Positions 1-12,068 of a DNA stretch of 64,000 nucleotides are shown in pieces. The DNA is taken from NCBI GenBank assembly GCA_018806985.1, contig JADANN010000349.1, forward strand, positions 730,501-794,500, in the 5' to 3' direction. This DNA is from Angiostrongylus vasorum. Lineage: Eukaryota; Nematoda; Chromadorea; Rhabditida; Metastrongylidae. The position numbers and the translations under genes were made by a program. Each line of letters opens with the position of its first letter. Position 1 is the first letter of the stretch. The notes under the pieces are model-generated. The model searched no databases. It was not told where the DNA came from and worked only from the letters and a program-made list of their open reading frames with translations.

Positions 1-1971
1 CGTAACACTCCATACGCAAGCTGTTCAAACGTAAATTATGAATCCAGTAATAAACAGGTAAACTAATGTATCCACAATTATGAAGTTTGGAAATTCACAA
101 CCGACCTCACTATTATTGGGACGCCAAAAGCTGCTGTCCATCCCATGGTCACGCCAGGAAGTGTCCGGGTTTTTCCCTCGGCACTGCAGTAACTCTTTCG
201 TAGGATGAAATGCACGCAAAGAACTGTACAAATTGTATTCCACACATTTTCATTAAAAGCATTTCACTTTTCTCACACGACTATTCATAAAGCTTCAGTA
301 GAAGCATCGCGCTGCTGATTGGCACGTGCCTTATAACTTAATTCTCTACAACTCACATTGTGGCGGAAAACTACATCGAATACGAAAACATATCGCAACA
401 TGTTAGGATCTCAGCGTGGTTTCGTCGCACTCGTTTGGACAGTTGTACGAATAGTCAGGACATCATGTTTGAACCCTAACCGCTTGACAGCATTAAAAGT
501 GGGAGGAAAGTTTGCTTGTATGCGATTAGGATGTGTATTGAACGGTGTTGCAGAGAAAGTGTTCATTTCCTTCGTGGACTTCTCAAGCCTAATTCGACAC
601 TTTCACAAAGACGTCGACTACGAGTAAGCCAGTGCAAGGAATAACTGCAATACTGGCATCAAAGTGGTCATTAGCCGGCAAGCGATGAGGACCAGTGAAA
701 TCTCCTTCACGGCGTTCCAGAGGAAGAAAATCTTGCCTGAGCGGCGAATTACCGGTATAATGGGAATTCTACTAGAGCTCCTGCGACTTCTCACTTTTGT
801 CACGAGAGGCCAATTAAGAACTCAAATATAAATAAGAGCATCATCCCCGTTGTTAAAAGCCTACCCTACAAACTACCGTAAAACGGCACATATAAAGTGC
901 AGGATTCAGAATATTCATTCCCATCCTTTTCTCAAGACGTTTCCACACACTGACATGCACTCAATATAGATTCTCGATGAAGCTGACTACATTGTAGACG
1001 AAGCAAAAGATAGAAAAAAACCAACAAAAGGATCCGTAGAAGGGCGATGTCTGTGCTTGCTATGTTCATCTCTCGTCGTTTTCTTCTCCTCGAGCTCTTT
1101 TTTTTCCATTCTAAATACAGAGCTATTAAAAGACGTCACAAGAATAGCCCAGTTCCCTCTTGTCAGGTAAACAAATTCAAAGTTACATCTAAAACACTCG
1201 GAACAGTGCGTAGGGAAGCCGTCCGAACTTAAAATCCTGCTATAGAACAATCAACGACCATCTTGTTAACGACGGTCCTATGCATAGTATTCAATGCATC
1301 TGTCACCAACGAGTTTCGGAAATTTCATCCACATAGAGATCGTACCCAACTAGTCAGTGCAGTAAGTAGCTCAACGGCCACAGAAAATCTGTGATCCTGC
1401 ACCAACGCGACACACAACGAATAAAGATTAACATTTAGTAAAGCGATTCAAACCGAAATACAATACCAACCTTACCGCCACACCTTCCCATTATGTCCAT
1501 GAGACGTCCCGGATTCGAAATTTTGTGTGCATTGCCGTACATGGTTGTCTAACAACAGTGGAGTAGCTGGGATGCAAGCGAAGTCGAAGACTGGCTCTGC
1601 TGCCGTCTTGCTGGATTTAAATGGCCGATGGCTGCGATCCGCCTACTTTTTCCCGTGTATGCGCTGATCGTCTGGACTCTCCATCCTCACAGCCGTGTTC
1701 TCGTTTCGAGCAATCAATGAGGTAGATCACAAGATCGCAATCTTTCGAGAAAGGAACCAGAAATGGGAAAACCTGAAATTCATTGCAAAAAACGGTCACT
1801 TTTGGGGAACTTGATTTCGTCATCTTCTTTAACCGGTTTCTTCGTTTCAGTGCACACTTTATTCTTCCGATTGCATCATTCAGATATATTTTCCATGTAT
1901 TTTTGCTGTTTTTCTTCCTCACTTTCAAAACAACAATGTAGCTGCTAGTTCATTTTATCGGACGTTACCAT
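1..1971. other. no assignable gene
   Basis: Nothing recognisable was found on either strand. Open frames here are at most about 100 codons, for example 358-627 (+) and 1617-1928 (-). They match no family I know and lack a convincing pair of splice sites. The composition is moderately AT-rich with short T runs. Confidence 0.5.
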
Positions 1972-2100
1972 GTGGAGGCGCAGGAGGAGCAGTGGCTAAC
2001 GGTGCTATTCAATAACACGCTCAGGGCCCTAGTTCGACCCGTTCCAAACCGAACAAATCTCTCATCCTTTTAAGTCAACGGTCAGATTTGCCTGAGAAAA
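1972..2100 (+). mobile_element. SINE-B copy (tRNA-derived, 5' part)
   Basis: The copy begins with a degenerate A-box-like segment (GGAGCAGTGGCTAACGG), followed about 40 bases later by a B-box-like AGTTCGACCC. This matches the head of the other SINE-B copies, whose consensus start is near GCGCAGTGGTTAGAGGCGCC. It is diverged and 3' truncated. Confidence 0.5.
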
Positions 2101-2721
2101 GCTCTCTGCGATAAAAATATATTTGGGAAATTTTGAAGAAATTTATGCCTGAATATGAACACTGGAGCCGAACTTGTAGAAAAAAGAGCCATCTGGAAGG
2201 GCTTGCAAATAGTAACGTTGTTTTTAGAGGCCTTGTTTTTCTGAGAATCCACAGAAATACCTATTACCTGCGACTTCCAGCTGCACGTAGTTATCTCTTA
2301 TTCTATACAGCTATATTAGTTTAGATACACAATCCACTGGACTACAGTAATAGTATATCCACTGGGGTTGCAAATGCTTTCAATGGATGTTTTTCGGCGC
2401 AACTGACCACAGGGAGATCTAATCGAGTGTTCTGTGCACGCGATTCTATTCTCGACCTACGTCACCATAGTTCTGATGTTGGTAGGAATTTTGCACAGAC
2501 CCGTTTTCGTAATTTTCGAAATTGGTGGTAGTTCTCTTGCTAGGGGTTCCACGTTTCTCGCCGTTCTTTTTGTTCTTGTACTGTTGAATACATTTTTATA
2601 GTGTTGAAACGTTGACATCGGACTGGACCGATCTCTGTCTGGTGAAAATATTCGCTGAATTGTATAGCGTGCTTTGTGAGCACATTTACATTAAGACAGT
2701 GCAACTCTGAATTAGTGGATG

Positions 2722-2945
2722 CGTGTAGCGGAGTACTTAAAGGCCCCCACTATATATACATGGTCTTTGGTTCGATCCTGCGCCCTTGCCTCACCAAGTC
2801 TTCCATTCCTCTGCGGTTGGCAAATTGCAGCCAGACTTGCCTGCGAGGATAGCACGTTTGATATAATATATTGGTAGGACACTCCAGCTCACTATATAGG
2901 CGACATATGCATTCAGTGGTCCCTAGCGATCTTTGACGAAGTCTC
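2722..2945 (+). mobile_element. SINE-B copy
   Basis: The head is GTAGCGGAGTACTTAAAGGC, the B box is GGTTCGATCC, and the family body follows (tcaccaagtcttccattcc, then the cttgcctgcgaggatagcac region). It carries a short insertion near 2870-2900. The body is shared with the copies at 29.8, 32.0 and 39.6 kb. Confidence 0.6.
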
Positions 2946-4433
2946 AGGCGTTTTCTTCGAGAACTTATATGTTTGGAAGTCTTTTTTTTATGATTCTTCT
3001 TCTACTACCTTGGTCAACATATGTATTGCTTGCGAGCTCATGAGCTAATAACGAATGTAGCCCTTCAGTTTCTAAATGACGCTTTATTACTTTTGCTAAA
3101 GCTGAAAAATAAAGGCTGAAAGCAACACGTGTGAATCTGCAGAAAACTATGTTTCTTGGCTCCGAAGGGTGATCAACGAGGAGAGCTTTATCCTTTTTTT
3201 TAAATTTTTTTTATAAGCCAGATGGTAGAGGATGTGGGTTTATGAAGTAGCCGTCATGCAGTGATAAGAAAATAGCAGTGAGTGGTTCTACAACTTCTCA
3301 GACCACATCTTTAATGTTCCCAGTTTTCTCAGCAAGTGCTTAAAAGGGTTCAGAGAGATGATTCACAAAATGCTGAGAGCACGGCGGCTCTTACTAGTTT
3401 ATCGATGAAAATATTGAACAACATTTCTAAAATCCGCGCACGCACGCACACATACATACACACCACTGGCATCTTATGTCGTTCGGGAATGAATGTGAAA
3501 GTTCATCATCATTTTTTTAGGAGCCACTTCCGCTGTCGAAAATCCATGGCCGTGTAGCATCTCTGTCCTGCTCATGCAGTCGTGATTGCAAAAGGACGTT
3601 CTCATCACTGCTGGTCATTGCGATAATTCTAATACGAAAATGAAATGGAATATCACTTATTCGGTGCAGCGAGACTGGTCCATGAAGGACTTCATTCAGT
3701 GAACGAGAGAGTGCGTTTCTACCCCGCCTACAAACTGCTACTTTTTTTTTGGTGGTTTAGTGTTGATGAAAAGATGGCTGATCTAATTATGGTGAAAGTT
3801 TTCATCCAAACTCAACCTTCCAACTGGGAGAAATGTCTTGAAAATGCATTACAATGCCTCCAAGTTTTTTGTACAGTCAAACGAGAAGCGTTCCCTTTTG
3901 TTTGTCAAGTTGAAGTATACAAATCGCTTCAGGACAAGCGCTGATATTTGCCGATTTAGATCTCTTGCAATCCAGTGCAATCCTCCACAAGAAGCAGTTC
4001 AAGAGAAAACTGAATCACCACTAGCTCAGCAGTCTTTTAAAAAATTGATGCTTAATTTTTCATTCGCTTAGGGGACTCAGCGAATATAAAACCAGAGAAA
4101 ACTTTTGAAAGACGAAATGGAAGCGGGGTCAAGGAGCCGGTAGTATGTCTTTCCTCATGTTTATTAGGCAAATCTAGACTGTTATGGAAGAGTTGATTTC
4201 ACATTGCCTACTCTTTGCCTATATGATTCAGCTTACGATTCTTCAAAGGTTTAGGTGAACCATCTTGACTTTATGCTCAGACTGTGATTGAGAAGACGTT
4301 CACCATGGATATTGAGGAGACCGGAGCTAGCTCGACGACAGGAAAAGGGCAATGATAAAATCTCCTTTGGTAAAAAGCGATCTTTCATTAAATAGGCAAA
4401 TCTCGTGGAAATTCGAATTTCAAGGCACGCATA
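2946..4433. other. no assignable gene
   Basis: No domain or convincing exon was recognised. Two overlapping plus-strand frames at 3645-3944 and 3838-4071 are open, but they match nothing I know. The segment has T-rich runs near 2985 and 3200. Confidence 0.4.
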
Positions 4434-5820
4434 TTATTTTAGGCTGCTCAGAGAATAAAAGCTATTAACAGAGCTGAAGCGTATTTCAACGTGTTTAAAA
4501 GCTCCAATTTTGCCCTTAAAAATGTCCTTACGACGTTTCGAAGGTGGCAGCAAGTAACTTTGGTGGGATGGTATCGTCTCGCCTAACCCATTTTTCGATG
4601 CCGATGGAAACATCAAGGTAAAATGGTGATATTTTTGCTGTAAAACTCCTGCGGTGTGTTTACCCAGGGCTTCCATGACTGCTTCTGTCTCAACCGAATC
4701 AAGAGCTTTCTTCAAATCAATAAAAGTGAAGCGTTGCTTTCTCTTGTACTCTCGCTATACTTCAACGAACCTTGTTATCATGTGGACGTGATTTACCGCA
4801 CTGAATGGTTTTCGAAATTCTTCTTGCTCACATGGTCTTCCTTCGCCCAGTGTTCTGTCAGTCCTTTTAAAGACGACTGGAGTGAAGAGCTTATAGACAA
4901 CAGACAGCAAGCAAATCATGCGATAGTTGCCGATATGACAGATTTTACCCTTCTCCAACAATAGCACGATCTTGCTTCTCTTCCAGTGAGGAGGAATCTT
5001 GCATTCAGACAGGTGACGTGTGAAAAGCCGTGTCAGTGTATCTACGAGGACTTGCGGAAGGTTCTTCAGGTGCTCGGATCTTATCCCGTCCGGACCTGGT
5101 GCTGTTCGATTCTTCACCCACGAAATAGCATGCCAGGTTTCAGAAGGGAGAACAGATGGGACCACACATCCATTCGTTTCCATTTCACATGAGGTAAGAC
5201 GGACTAGCTATTGGTGAGATCTGAGTAGTAGTCGTGAAGGATTTTCTCCTTTTCTTTCGTGGAAGTTGTTACTTCCGCCTGGACTTCAGAGTGCAACCAT
5301 CTTGGTTTGGACTTGGCGAAGCTTTGTTGGGCTTTACGAATGCTTTTCGCGACCTCTGCAACATTGGTCGTAGCTGCTGCTCTTCCCTCTTTAATAGCTT
5401 CGTTTTGTCACTTTTTACCATATTCTGCAAAGTTGGGCGTGAGCTAGCGATTACTGTACAGGGATTGATTCCACACTGGAATACTGTCTCGATCATTTTT
5501 GACGATTGACTTTTCTTTATAACAGTGCTGCCGGCTGTAATCCTGCCTTTAAGTTTTCCGCTTTCATAGACTGCGCTAAATGTGGAGCATCTTCTTGTCT
5601 CAAGCAGTCCGAAGACGTCTTTCTTAATCGTTCTAGCCTTAATCACCAGGTCATCATAGGAGGACTCAAGAGCAAACAAAAAATGTTTTTTAGACACCGA
5701 TTGTCTTCTTAGTCTTTTCAGATTGAGCTTTTCGGCTTCTACATCGTCCTTGAGCGGTCGGTTACTTTTTTCGTTCCTGCTTTCGTTTCTGATTTCGGTT
5801 TCAACATCTTTCCGAATCAA
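4434..5820 (-). mobile_element. RTE-2 retrotransposon fragment: linker and 5' half of reverse transcriptase
   Basis: On the minus strand, 4755-5183 encodes the N-terminal part of an RTE-type reverse transcriptase. It has the VKNRTAPGPDGIRSEHLKN block, then HLSECKIPPHWKRSK, IGNYRMICLLSVVYKL and a degraded CEQ(A)GFRKGFS block. A second frame at 4434-4715 carries LKKALDSVETEAVMEAL and then slips frame into the following RT region. The piece stops before the FADD catalytic box, so it is 3' truncated. Upstream, 5269-5820 is open for 183 codons, but only its distal part corresponds to the linker between endonuclease and RT, partly in another frame. The sequence is dead through frameshifts and truncation. 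It abuts the RTE-1 copy at 5858 head to head. Confidence 0.9.
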
Positions 5821-5857
5821 CTAGTAGGAAGACCGAGCGAAGGATTCTTCGCCGAAA

Positions 5858-7850
5858 CACACCTCCCTCTGATCCACATCGTGATGAAGACCTGGATACG
5901 CCCTTGCAAGGTTGAGTCAGGACTCCAGGGAGGACCAAGTTGCACGACCAGCAATAGGCCAGCCTCAGTACCCCACACACTGGGTGCTCCCGTCTATGAC
6001 GTCTGGCGGTGAGACGACCGGTGAGAGGCCAGAAAATCTCAGGTTTCGCAGGACGTCATTGGAACCGCCTCTGACGAACACACGCACGACACGCCATGGA
6101 GATTGTTTCTTGCTGTGCACGTAGAATGCCAGAACACTCTCCACAGACGCCGGTCTTCACGGTCTTCTTGTAGCTGGAGATCGCTATAAATTTCATGTGA
6201 TAGCATTACATGAAAGAAAAATCAAGAAGACCGATACACGCCAACGAAACAACGGGACCGTTCTGATCCGTGGGACAAAAAAATACATCATCCAAGCGGG
6301 CTTTTGATTTTTTTTTCCTTCTTTACACGAAAAAAACTTCATAGCAAATATGAATCACGTGATTTCTTGAGAGAAGAACTACAACTTAGTTCTTATCATT
6401 ATCATTGCCGTCGGGACTTGTGTGGTTATATTGTTCCGCTGTCAGCCCTGATGAACGACATGGGATCGTCAAAACTTTCCGCCATGATATGGAATATTAG
6501 CGGAAAACGTTCTACACCAACCTTTTTCGGTTCCACAATCCCTAACCCGGACCCTAATATCTCCCGCTGGAGAAAAACCACCTGGACTTCTTCCGTCGGA
6601 GGTTCGAGTTTCGATACAAAGCATCAAAAGAGGCACAGCTCCAGCATCAGATAATATTACCGCCGACTTCCTTAGAGTTGAAAGCCACAATTTACGGGTG
6701 CTTTTCGCAAACGATATGACAGCCTACCTCAAGGAGGAAAAAACTCCAGACCAGTGGAGAACATGGCGCACGGTCATCATACCTAAGAAAGGTGACGGAA
6801 GGGATCTTTGTAACTATCTCCGATATGCTCGTTGAGTGTTCTCCACAAGCTCTTCATGAAGATTATCCTGTCATGCATATCAAGGATATTGGTTGAGGAG
6901 CAGCTAGTAGAGCAAACAGGATTTCGGAAAAGGATTTTGCTGCACGGACCAAATCCAAACCGTGTCCAGGGTCATCGAAGTTTGTTAGAAGCACCACCTG
7001 CCTCTAATCATAACCTTTGTCGACTATGAAAAAAGCGTTAGACAGTGTCGAAACGAATGCAATCCTATCAGCGACCAAGGAGTGCACCCGTCCTACATAA
7101 GAACTCTGTCCGACTGTTATTGGAACTGCACTACGAGAATACAGCTTTTCCATCGACCTCTTACCATGCCCATAGGAATAGGGGTTCGACAGAGCGACAC
7201 AATATCGCCAAAGCTGTTCAGTGCCGCACTAGCAGTGGATAATGAAGTCATTCGATTGGGATGAGAAAGGCATACGTATTGATGGAATATTCCTATCAAA
7301 GCTTCGTTTTGCCGACCACATTGTCATCTTCTCAAGAAGTACTAGCGAAGAAGAGATGGTGATCATCGGGCTCAACGAGGCGGGGGAAAAAAAGATCGCA
7401 TTGCTCATAAATCGAAGGAAGACCTAGTTCGTGAAAATTCGTGGTGCGAAGTCGAAAAAAATTGAATTGGATGGCTCTCTCATGGCAAAGACCACCTCAT
7501 CCGTATACCTTGGCCGGTCAATGAACATGGAAAACAAAATGAAGGAGAAACTAGATAGAAGAAGCAGAGCAGCTTAAGCCGCATTCAGGACTCTCAAAGA
7601 AGCCACCGACCAACTGATGGACCCAAAAATCCGCGCTCATCTTTCCGATTCTACGGTGCTCCCAGCGCTCTGTTATGCTGCAGAGACGTGGGTTCATATT
7701 TCAAACACTTCAGTATGAGACTCGCACGCGCTACTACGCTCGAAGAAGACCGCCACCATGGACTACGATTGCGAGAGGAAGCAATGAATGGCATATGTGC
7801 TGGGGTCCCTACAACTCGTGAAGACAGACCGTCCAAGTATCCAAGTAAGT
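5858..7850 (+). mobile_element. RTE-1 retrotransposon, internally deleted and inactive
   Basis: The 5' leader (5858-6120) is followed by the start of an apurinic-type endonuclease domain at about 6125-6290, with NARTLSTDAGLHGLLVAGDR and FHVIALHERKIKKTDTRQ. Most of the endonuclease is missing: at about 6296-6404 lies a T-rich filler, after which the frame resumes as CRRDLxxYxxPLxxLMN. RT blocks then occur in several frames: DQWRTWRTVIIPKKGDG near 6750, TIRIQLFHRPLTMPIGIGVR near 7130-7190, and LRFADHIVIFS at about 7302-7334. The second catalytic Asp of FADD is His here. The thumb and connector (SSVYLGRSMNMEN, PALCYAAETW) run to about 7690. A diverged C-terminal end leads to the family tail (GACCGTCCAAGTATCCAAGTAAGTA). 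Frameshifts and stops are present throughout. Length is about 2 kb against the roughly 3.3 kb expected for RTE elements. Confidence 0.92.
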
Positions 7851-9334
7851 ATTTGTGTAATCTAATGCTAATTTCTTCTTTTACGTCCATCAGTCATAGT
7901 TTTTCTTCAGATGTGTCAAAACAGACGCAAACCTTGTTTTTTGGAAATATATCAATGCATATGTGGACAGTTCATAAGGCCTGAAAAGGTGAGTGGTAGC
8001 TCGTCCAGCAATAGTTGAGCACCGCCGTTACTTGGCTCCACCACTGATTCATTCGATTGTATCATATTCGCGAACACTGCTTAATCATGAGCTCGGTTTT
8101 TTCAGATGTCCCTTTCTTTGACTTCCGCATAATTTCCTTCGAAGTCAAATTATTCGTTCAGTTTTTCACAACAAAAAAAAATCTAAGAAATAGTCGTAGA
8201 AATTTTTCGGGAGCTCTTAGGTTTCCTACATTACTTGTTCCTTCCATCCACTTTGTAGCTCAGTTCTTGATACAGAACTCCGTCTAAACATATGGGATAG
8301 AATCTCTTTAATAGATAGTCATTCTTATGGGCAGTGCACCGCATAGGTTTGTTTTGCGAAATGCGGTTTTCCAAAAAATTCGATTATTGCCTCGCTCTTA
8401 TATGGTTTTTGGGTATTTCGAAAGCAATAAAAGACAATAAACACCGTTAAAAAATAAGGAGGATGATGACATCGCTCTTTGCTTCCAAGCCTCATTTGGT
8501 TAACAGTGTTCTGAGCGGAGTAGAAATTTAACAGTGCTTATGGCTTAGTTGTTTTCTTGTCCTTCAGGATGAAAATTTCCTCTGGTTTCATGGGAAACGT
8601 GCGGCGTTTGAGATATAAAAAAAAGTTGTGAGCTTTTGGTCAAAGACATCATCGCCATGCCGTGTTCATAGACACATTGTTTTGTATTTGTACCAATAAG
8701 GTTCCGCGCACTTGTTTCACTACTGACCTGTGGTTTAATATCCTAACATTCTATGCCGAAACCGCTGCTCTGAGTACCAAAATGATTTTTTCTAGAGGAC
8801 TGAATTGTTCTTATGAATTCCGGGAAAACTGCTCTTCTCACCTTCCTCCTGACAGTATATTCCCGTTTTACCAGAATCGGCATTCACTATCTCTCAATGA
8901 GGTTCGTAATGGTAGGAGATGTAGTCATGTACGTTGTCACGGAGTGTATGCCATTGCTAAAGCAAGGATCCTCAATTCCTATGCGATAAACCACTGCCCT
9001 TACTTTTGTTCTGCTCACGAGCCTCTACAAATTTGATACCAAGTCGTTATCGTGGCTCACGTTTCGGCGCATTCAGTTTGTTCAGAACCGCAGTGATTAG
9101 AGTTGGATGTCCACAGCCGTTCATTTTTGCGACTGAATAGTTAATTTATCGTTTAGTTACTTTTGGAGGTATTTTTTCCACTTAATTACATGAGGGCTAA
9201 ACAGTAGAGCGGACTACGTTAATCCACAATCGAGGTATGCGTTATGTACTCGTCTTCATTCGTGGTATCATAGAGACGGTTGCTTGCATTATGGTCCTGT
9301 ACAGTGAATCGCGCATGATTATTAAAGGCTTTAC
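7851..9334. other. no assignable gene
   Basis: The region is AT-rich. An open frame follows a good acceptor at 8095-8287 (+), and another lies at 8662-9036 (+). Neither matches a family I know and their composition is biased, so I do not call them genes. Confidence 0.4.
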
Positions 9335-9465
9335 CCTCTGGAAAGATCTGGTAGCAACTTGCTCACCTCGGTGAGATGAAAGGATTAACGATAGTGGAGG
9401 GTGGGGTCGAACCAGAGACTAGGTGTAAATTGCAGTAGACTTCAAACCACTGCACTACACCTGCC
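9335..9465 (-). mobile_element. SINE-B copy
   Basis: On the minus strand the head reads GTGTAGTGCAGTGGTTTGAA, with a tRNA-like B box CTGGTTCGACCCC about 45 bases on. The remaining body is short and diverged. Confidence 0.6.
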
Positions 9466-9719
9466 CATGCTCAATTCCATATTGACCAAAAAAAAGCACG
9501 GGTGGCAGCTGTTAACATTGCTAATGTTGTTAACATTGACTTCCTTCGTGATGGTTTTTTTTCGTTTTCAGAGCATCTTTCAGCACCTGCCTTCATCTTT
9601 GACAACTGTCGTTGTTTCTTTACTCATTCCATGAAAAGTGTCCGTATAATCAGAGTTCATTCCTTTCATAAGATGTCACAATGTTTACTTTAAAGCTACT
9701 GTCAGTTATCTGTTTTTAC

Positions 9720-9990
9720 GGCAGTATCATGTGAGATACAACCACAATGCTTCTGGAATATTTGCAAAACATGGACCTCTGACCAAATATTTGTTCCCAT
9801 TGACTGGTGGTTGCTGATGGCACAGTCAGGGTAGAAAAAGGCAAGACGAGGCAAAAAGCAAAGGAAGGGCCGCCTCAAGGGTGCAGTGCTTAACACGTGA
9901 TCCTGCACGAGGGTCATCACTGGATCGAATCTGTGGGCCTATGTTTGCAATTATGTCAACATCTTTGTGGCTATTCAGAAAACACATCTT
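9720..9990 (+). repeat. Rep-C short element, snap-back arrangement
   Basis: From about 9790 to 9985 this is a plus-orientation Rep-C body: ggttgctgatggcacag, then ggcaagacgaggc, a recognisable gtgcagtgcttaacacgtga segment and a gtttgcaattatg tail. From about 9725 to 9775 the family tail lies in the opposite orientation: its complement reads tttgcaaatattccagaagc, then attgtggtt. So an inverted tail fragment joins a plus body. Confidence 0.6.
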
Positions 9991-10424
9991 TGATTTATTG
10001 ATTTCATTTAGTTATCTGCCGGTTTCCATATCAGGCTTCGCAATGAAACATCGTGGGCCGGCAATTTGATGGAAGTTTGTGTCGGTTCTTTCTTCATAAG
10101 AATTTCGTTGCTATTTTTCTTCCACTGTAAGAACTTCGATTTCTTAGATTGAGTGGAATGAAGCTTGCGAAAGAACCACTTTGAGAAAAACGTTGGATTC
10201 ACTGCTTCTTATAACCCAAATATCATAAGATACATACATGAAATTTTTTGACGGCATTGCAATGTTCATAAAGGTTTTATTTGTGATGTTTCAGATGTTT
10301 TCTGTGATGGTGTTTCCTATAAAAATTTACCATTGCGTGTTTATTTATAAAAATTGCTTCGATAGAGAGTTTTAGCCTCAATTACACCAATTCTAACGGC
10401 TATAAGAAGCACAAGGCGACGATT

Positions 10425-10655
10425 TCCAGCTTTTGTAAAATTTGTCGGTTCGCTTGGACACCTGGGTGACCCTCTTCACTGGTTGTGTGGGCCTCAGCAT
10501 GACCTCCATTATTTCGCTGGTTTAGCCATTTTGGTTCTGTGAAATCCCGAAGTAAGCGTAACCAAATTCTGCACCAGGTCAACACCACCACAGGCAGTTG
10601 CCGCCTTTGTAGATCAGTGGGGGGATTTGCCACCATGCGACTAGTTTGGTACGAG
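10425..10655 (-). repeat. Rep-A short element sharing RTE-1 ends
   Basis: On the minus strand it reads agtcgcatggtggcaaatcc, cactgatctacaaaggcggc, then a caactgcctgtggtggtgtt segment, ggtctca-like spacer, acaaccagtgaagaggg and a degraded gtccaag tail. The order is the same as in the copies at 34.9, 46.8, 57.0 and 62.8 kb. I see no coding capacity. Confidence 0.75.
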
Positions 10656-11164
10656 AACAGTGACCGATCTTAGTATTAGCTTACTCTCAGCTGGCGATTT
10701 CTCGTCAAAAGGCGTTGGAAAGGACCAGCAACTATTCCCAAAATCCTGCACCTTGGCTTCGTCCTGAAAAACGTGCTTTCGACTTACACTTATGTGGATT
10801 AAGTTTCTATTTCAAAATCTGTTTTCATGGGCGCTGTAAATACCAATTTCACTAAAGTGTTGTTTATTTCACATGGGAACCATTCTTCACGTAATACTGG
10901 GAAAGCTAAGAACAAAACCTAAGCTATCTGTTACGGGAGCTAACGGTCTCAACTTTATGTAACGGCTTACCACCAGTATGGTTAAGCAAGGTTACTACAA
11001 AGCTTTATTGCGACCAATACATTGTTATCATCGTCTTTGTAAGAGCGAATATTAGTTAAAGACAAATATTCCTGTAAAAAGTCACCTCTCGTAGTCGCAA
11101 GGTTAACAGAGTTAAGTGGACGAGTGCATATGTTTCTTTCTCTATGGCAAGGTTAGGGTAAAAA
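10656..11164. other. no assignable gene
   Basis: Nothing was recognised. I looked here for upstream exons of the NRPS relic (core motifs before the YGPT block) and found none. Confidence 0.4.
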
Positions 11165-11320
11165 AAATGGTTCAGGTAAGGCAAAGCAAGGACCTCAGGG
11201 GTGGGTTGGGCAAGATGTGAGCCTCCAGAAAGGGTAACTGCAGGTTTGAATCTAGCACGGGGCTTGAGCTTTTGTTTTGCAAATATCCCTGCATCATTGT
11301 AGTTGCCGGTTTTTTTTTGT
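11165..11320 (+). repeat. Rep-C short element
   Basis: The copy contains aggcaaagcaaggacc, a gggcaagatgtgagcct segment, a B-box-like GGTTTGAATC and the family tail gttttgcaaatatccctgca, then tcattgtagtt. It ends in a T run. Confidence 0.6.
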
Positions 11321-11559
11321 GTTTTCTTTTGTTCACCATTGTTGTTGACATTTTATTTGTCAGCACCACAAAGACGGTACATATACGGTAAACTAGATGA
11401 GGCGAGTACTGATAGCCTCCTTGAAAGAAATATTGGTCGTTGCCCAAGGTGAATTTCTTCCAAGAACGCTTACAAATTTTCTTACTTGTCATTGTACTAT
11501 TCATTTCCTTTTTTTTACCCTGGTGTTTTGTCGATATTAGCGATGCCAATTTCAACAAA

Positions 11560-11991
11560 TTATCCGCTCCTTGATATTGAATTGCTAGAGCCGAGAAATT
11601 GCCACAGAAATTTCTTAACCAAGCTATCGATGTAGGGATAAACGTCATTCAAAACTACGGACCAACGGGGACTTCTGCTTGTGCCTTGACAAAGCATAGG
11701 AATAGGAGGAATCAAGGTGAAAACATCGGTCATCCGATTCAAAACACAACGATTTCAGTGACTGAAGAAGGACAACTACTAATCAAAGGTAAAGAAGTCA
11801 TGAGCGAATACTTAAATGAAGAGCCACACTACCTGCCTGGTAAGGGTGCGTAGTACTTGATCGGTAGCCGTGTTAAAGTTCCTATTGGAAACGCGCTTTT
11901 CGTCGGTCGAGCAAACAGCCAAGTGAAAATTCACGGTCATCGTGTTGGGATCACCACCATAGCCAGCAAAACGGGGCGTTTATCGGTATAG
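11560..11991 (+). other. adenylation-domain core motifs A5-A8 within the NRPS relic
   Basis: One frame carries AEKLPQKFLNQAIDVG, then NVIQNYGPTGTSACALTK (A5, normally NxYGPTE; Glu is Gly), GENIGHPIQNT, GQLLIKGKEVMSEYLNEE (A6), then LPGKGA, TAG and YLIGSRVKV (A7, normally YxTGDRVK; Asp lost). GRANSQVKIHGHRV (A8, normally GRxDxQVKIRGxRIE) follows. Upstream of about 11580 the frame shifts. A degenerate A10 (FPVTKKLENRFG, normally PxTxNGKxDR) lies in a different frame at about 12100-12135. Confidence 0.8.
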
Positions 11992-12068
11992 AATGTTTTT
12001 TACAGCCACTGATGAAATCTGCTGATATTCTGTACTAAAGGGCACGAAGACGATTTTGGTGAAGAGAT

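Noticed and set aside
5269..5820. 183-codon minus-strand open frame taken as a host gene
   Set aside because: Its distal part lies over the RTE-2 linker, largely out of the element's own frame. It is a by-product of the decayed retrotransposon.
11172..11648. 158-codon minus-strand open frame
   Set aside because: It overlaps the NRPS adenylation relic and a Rep-C copy on the other strand and matches nothing itself.
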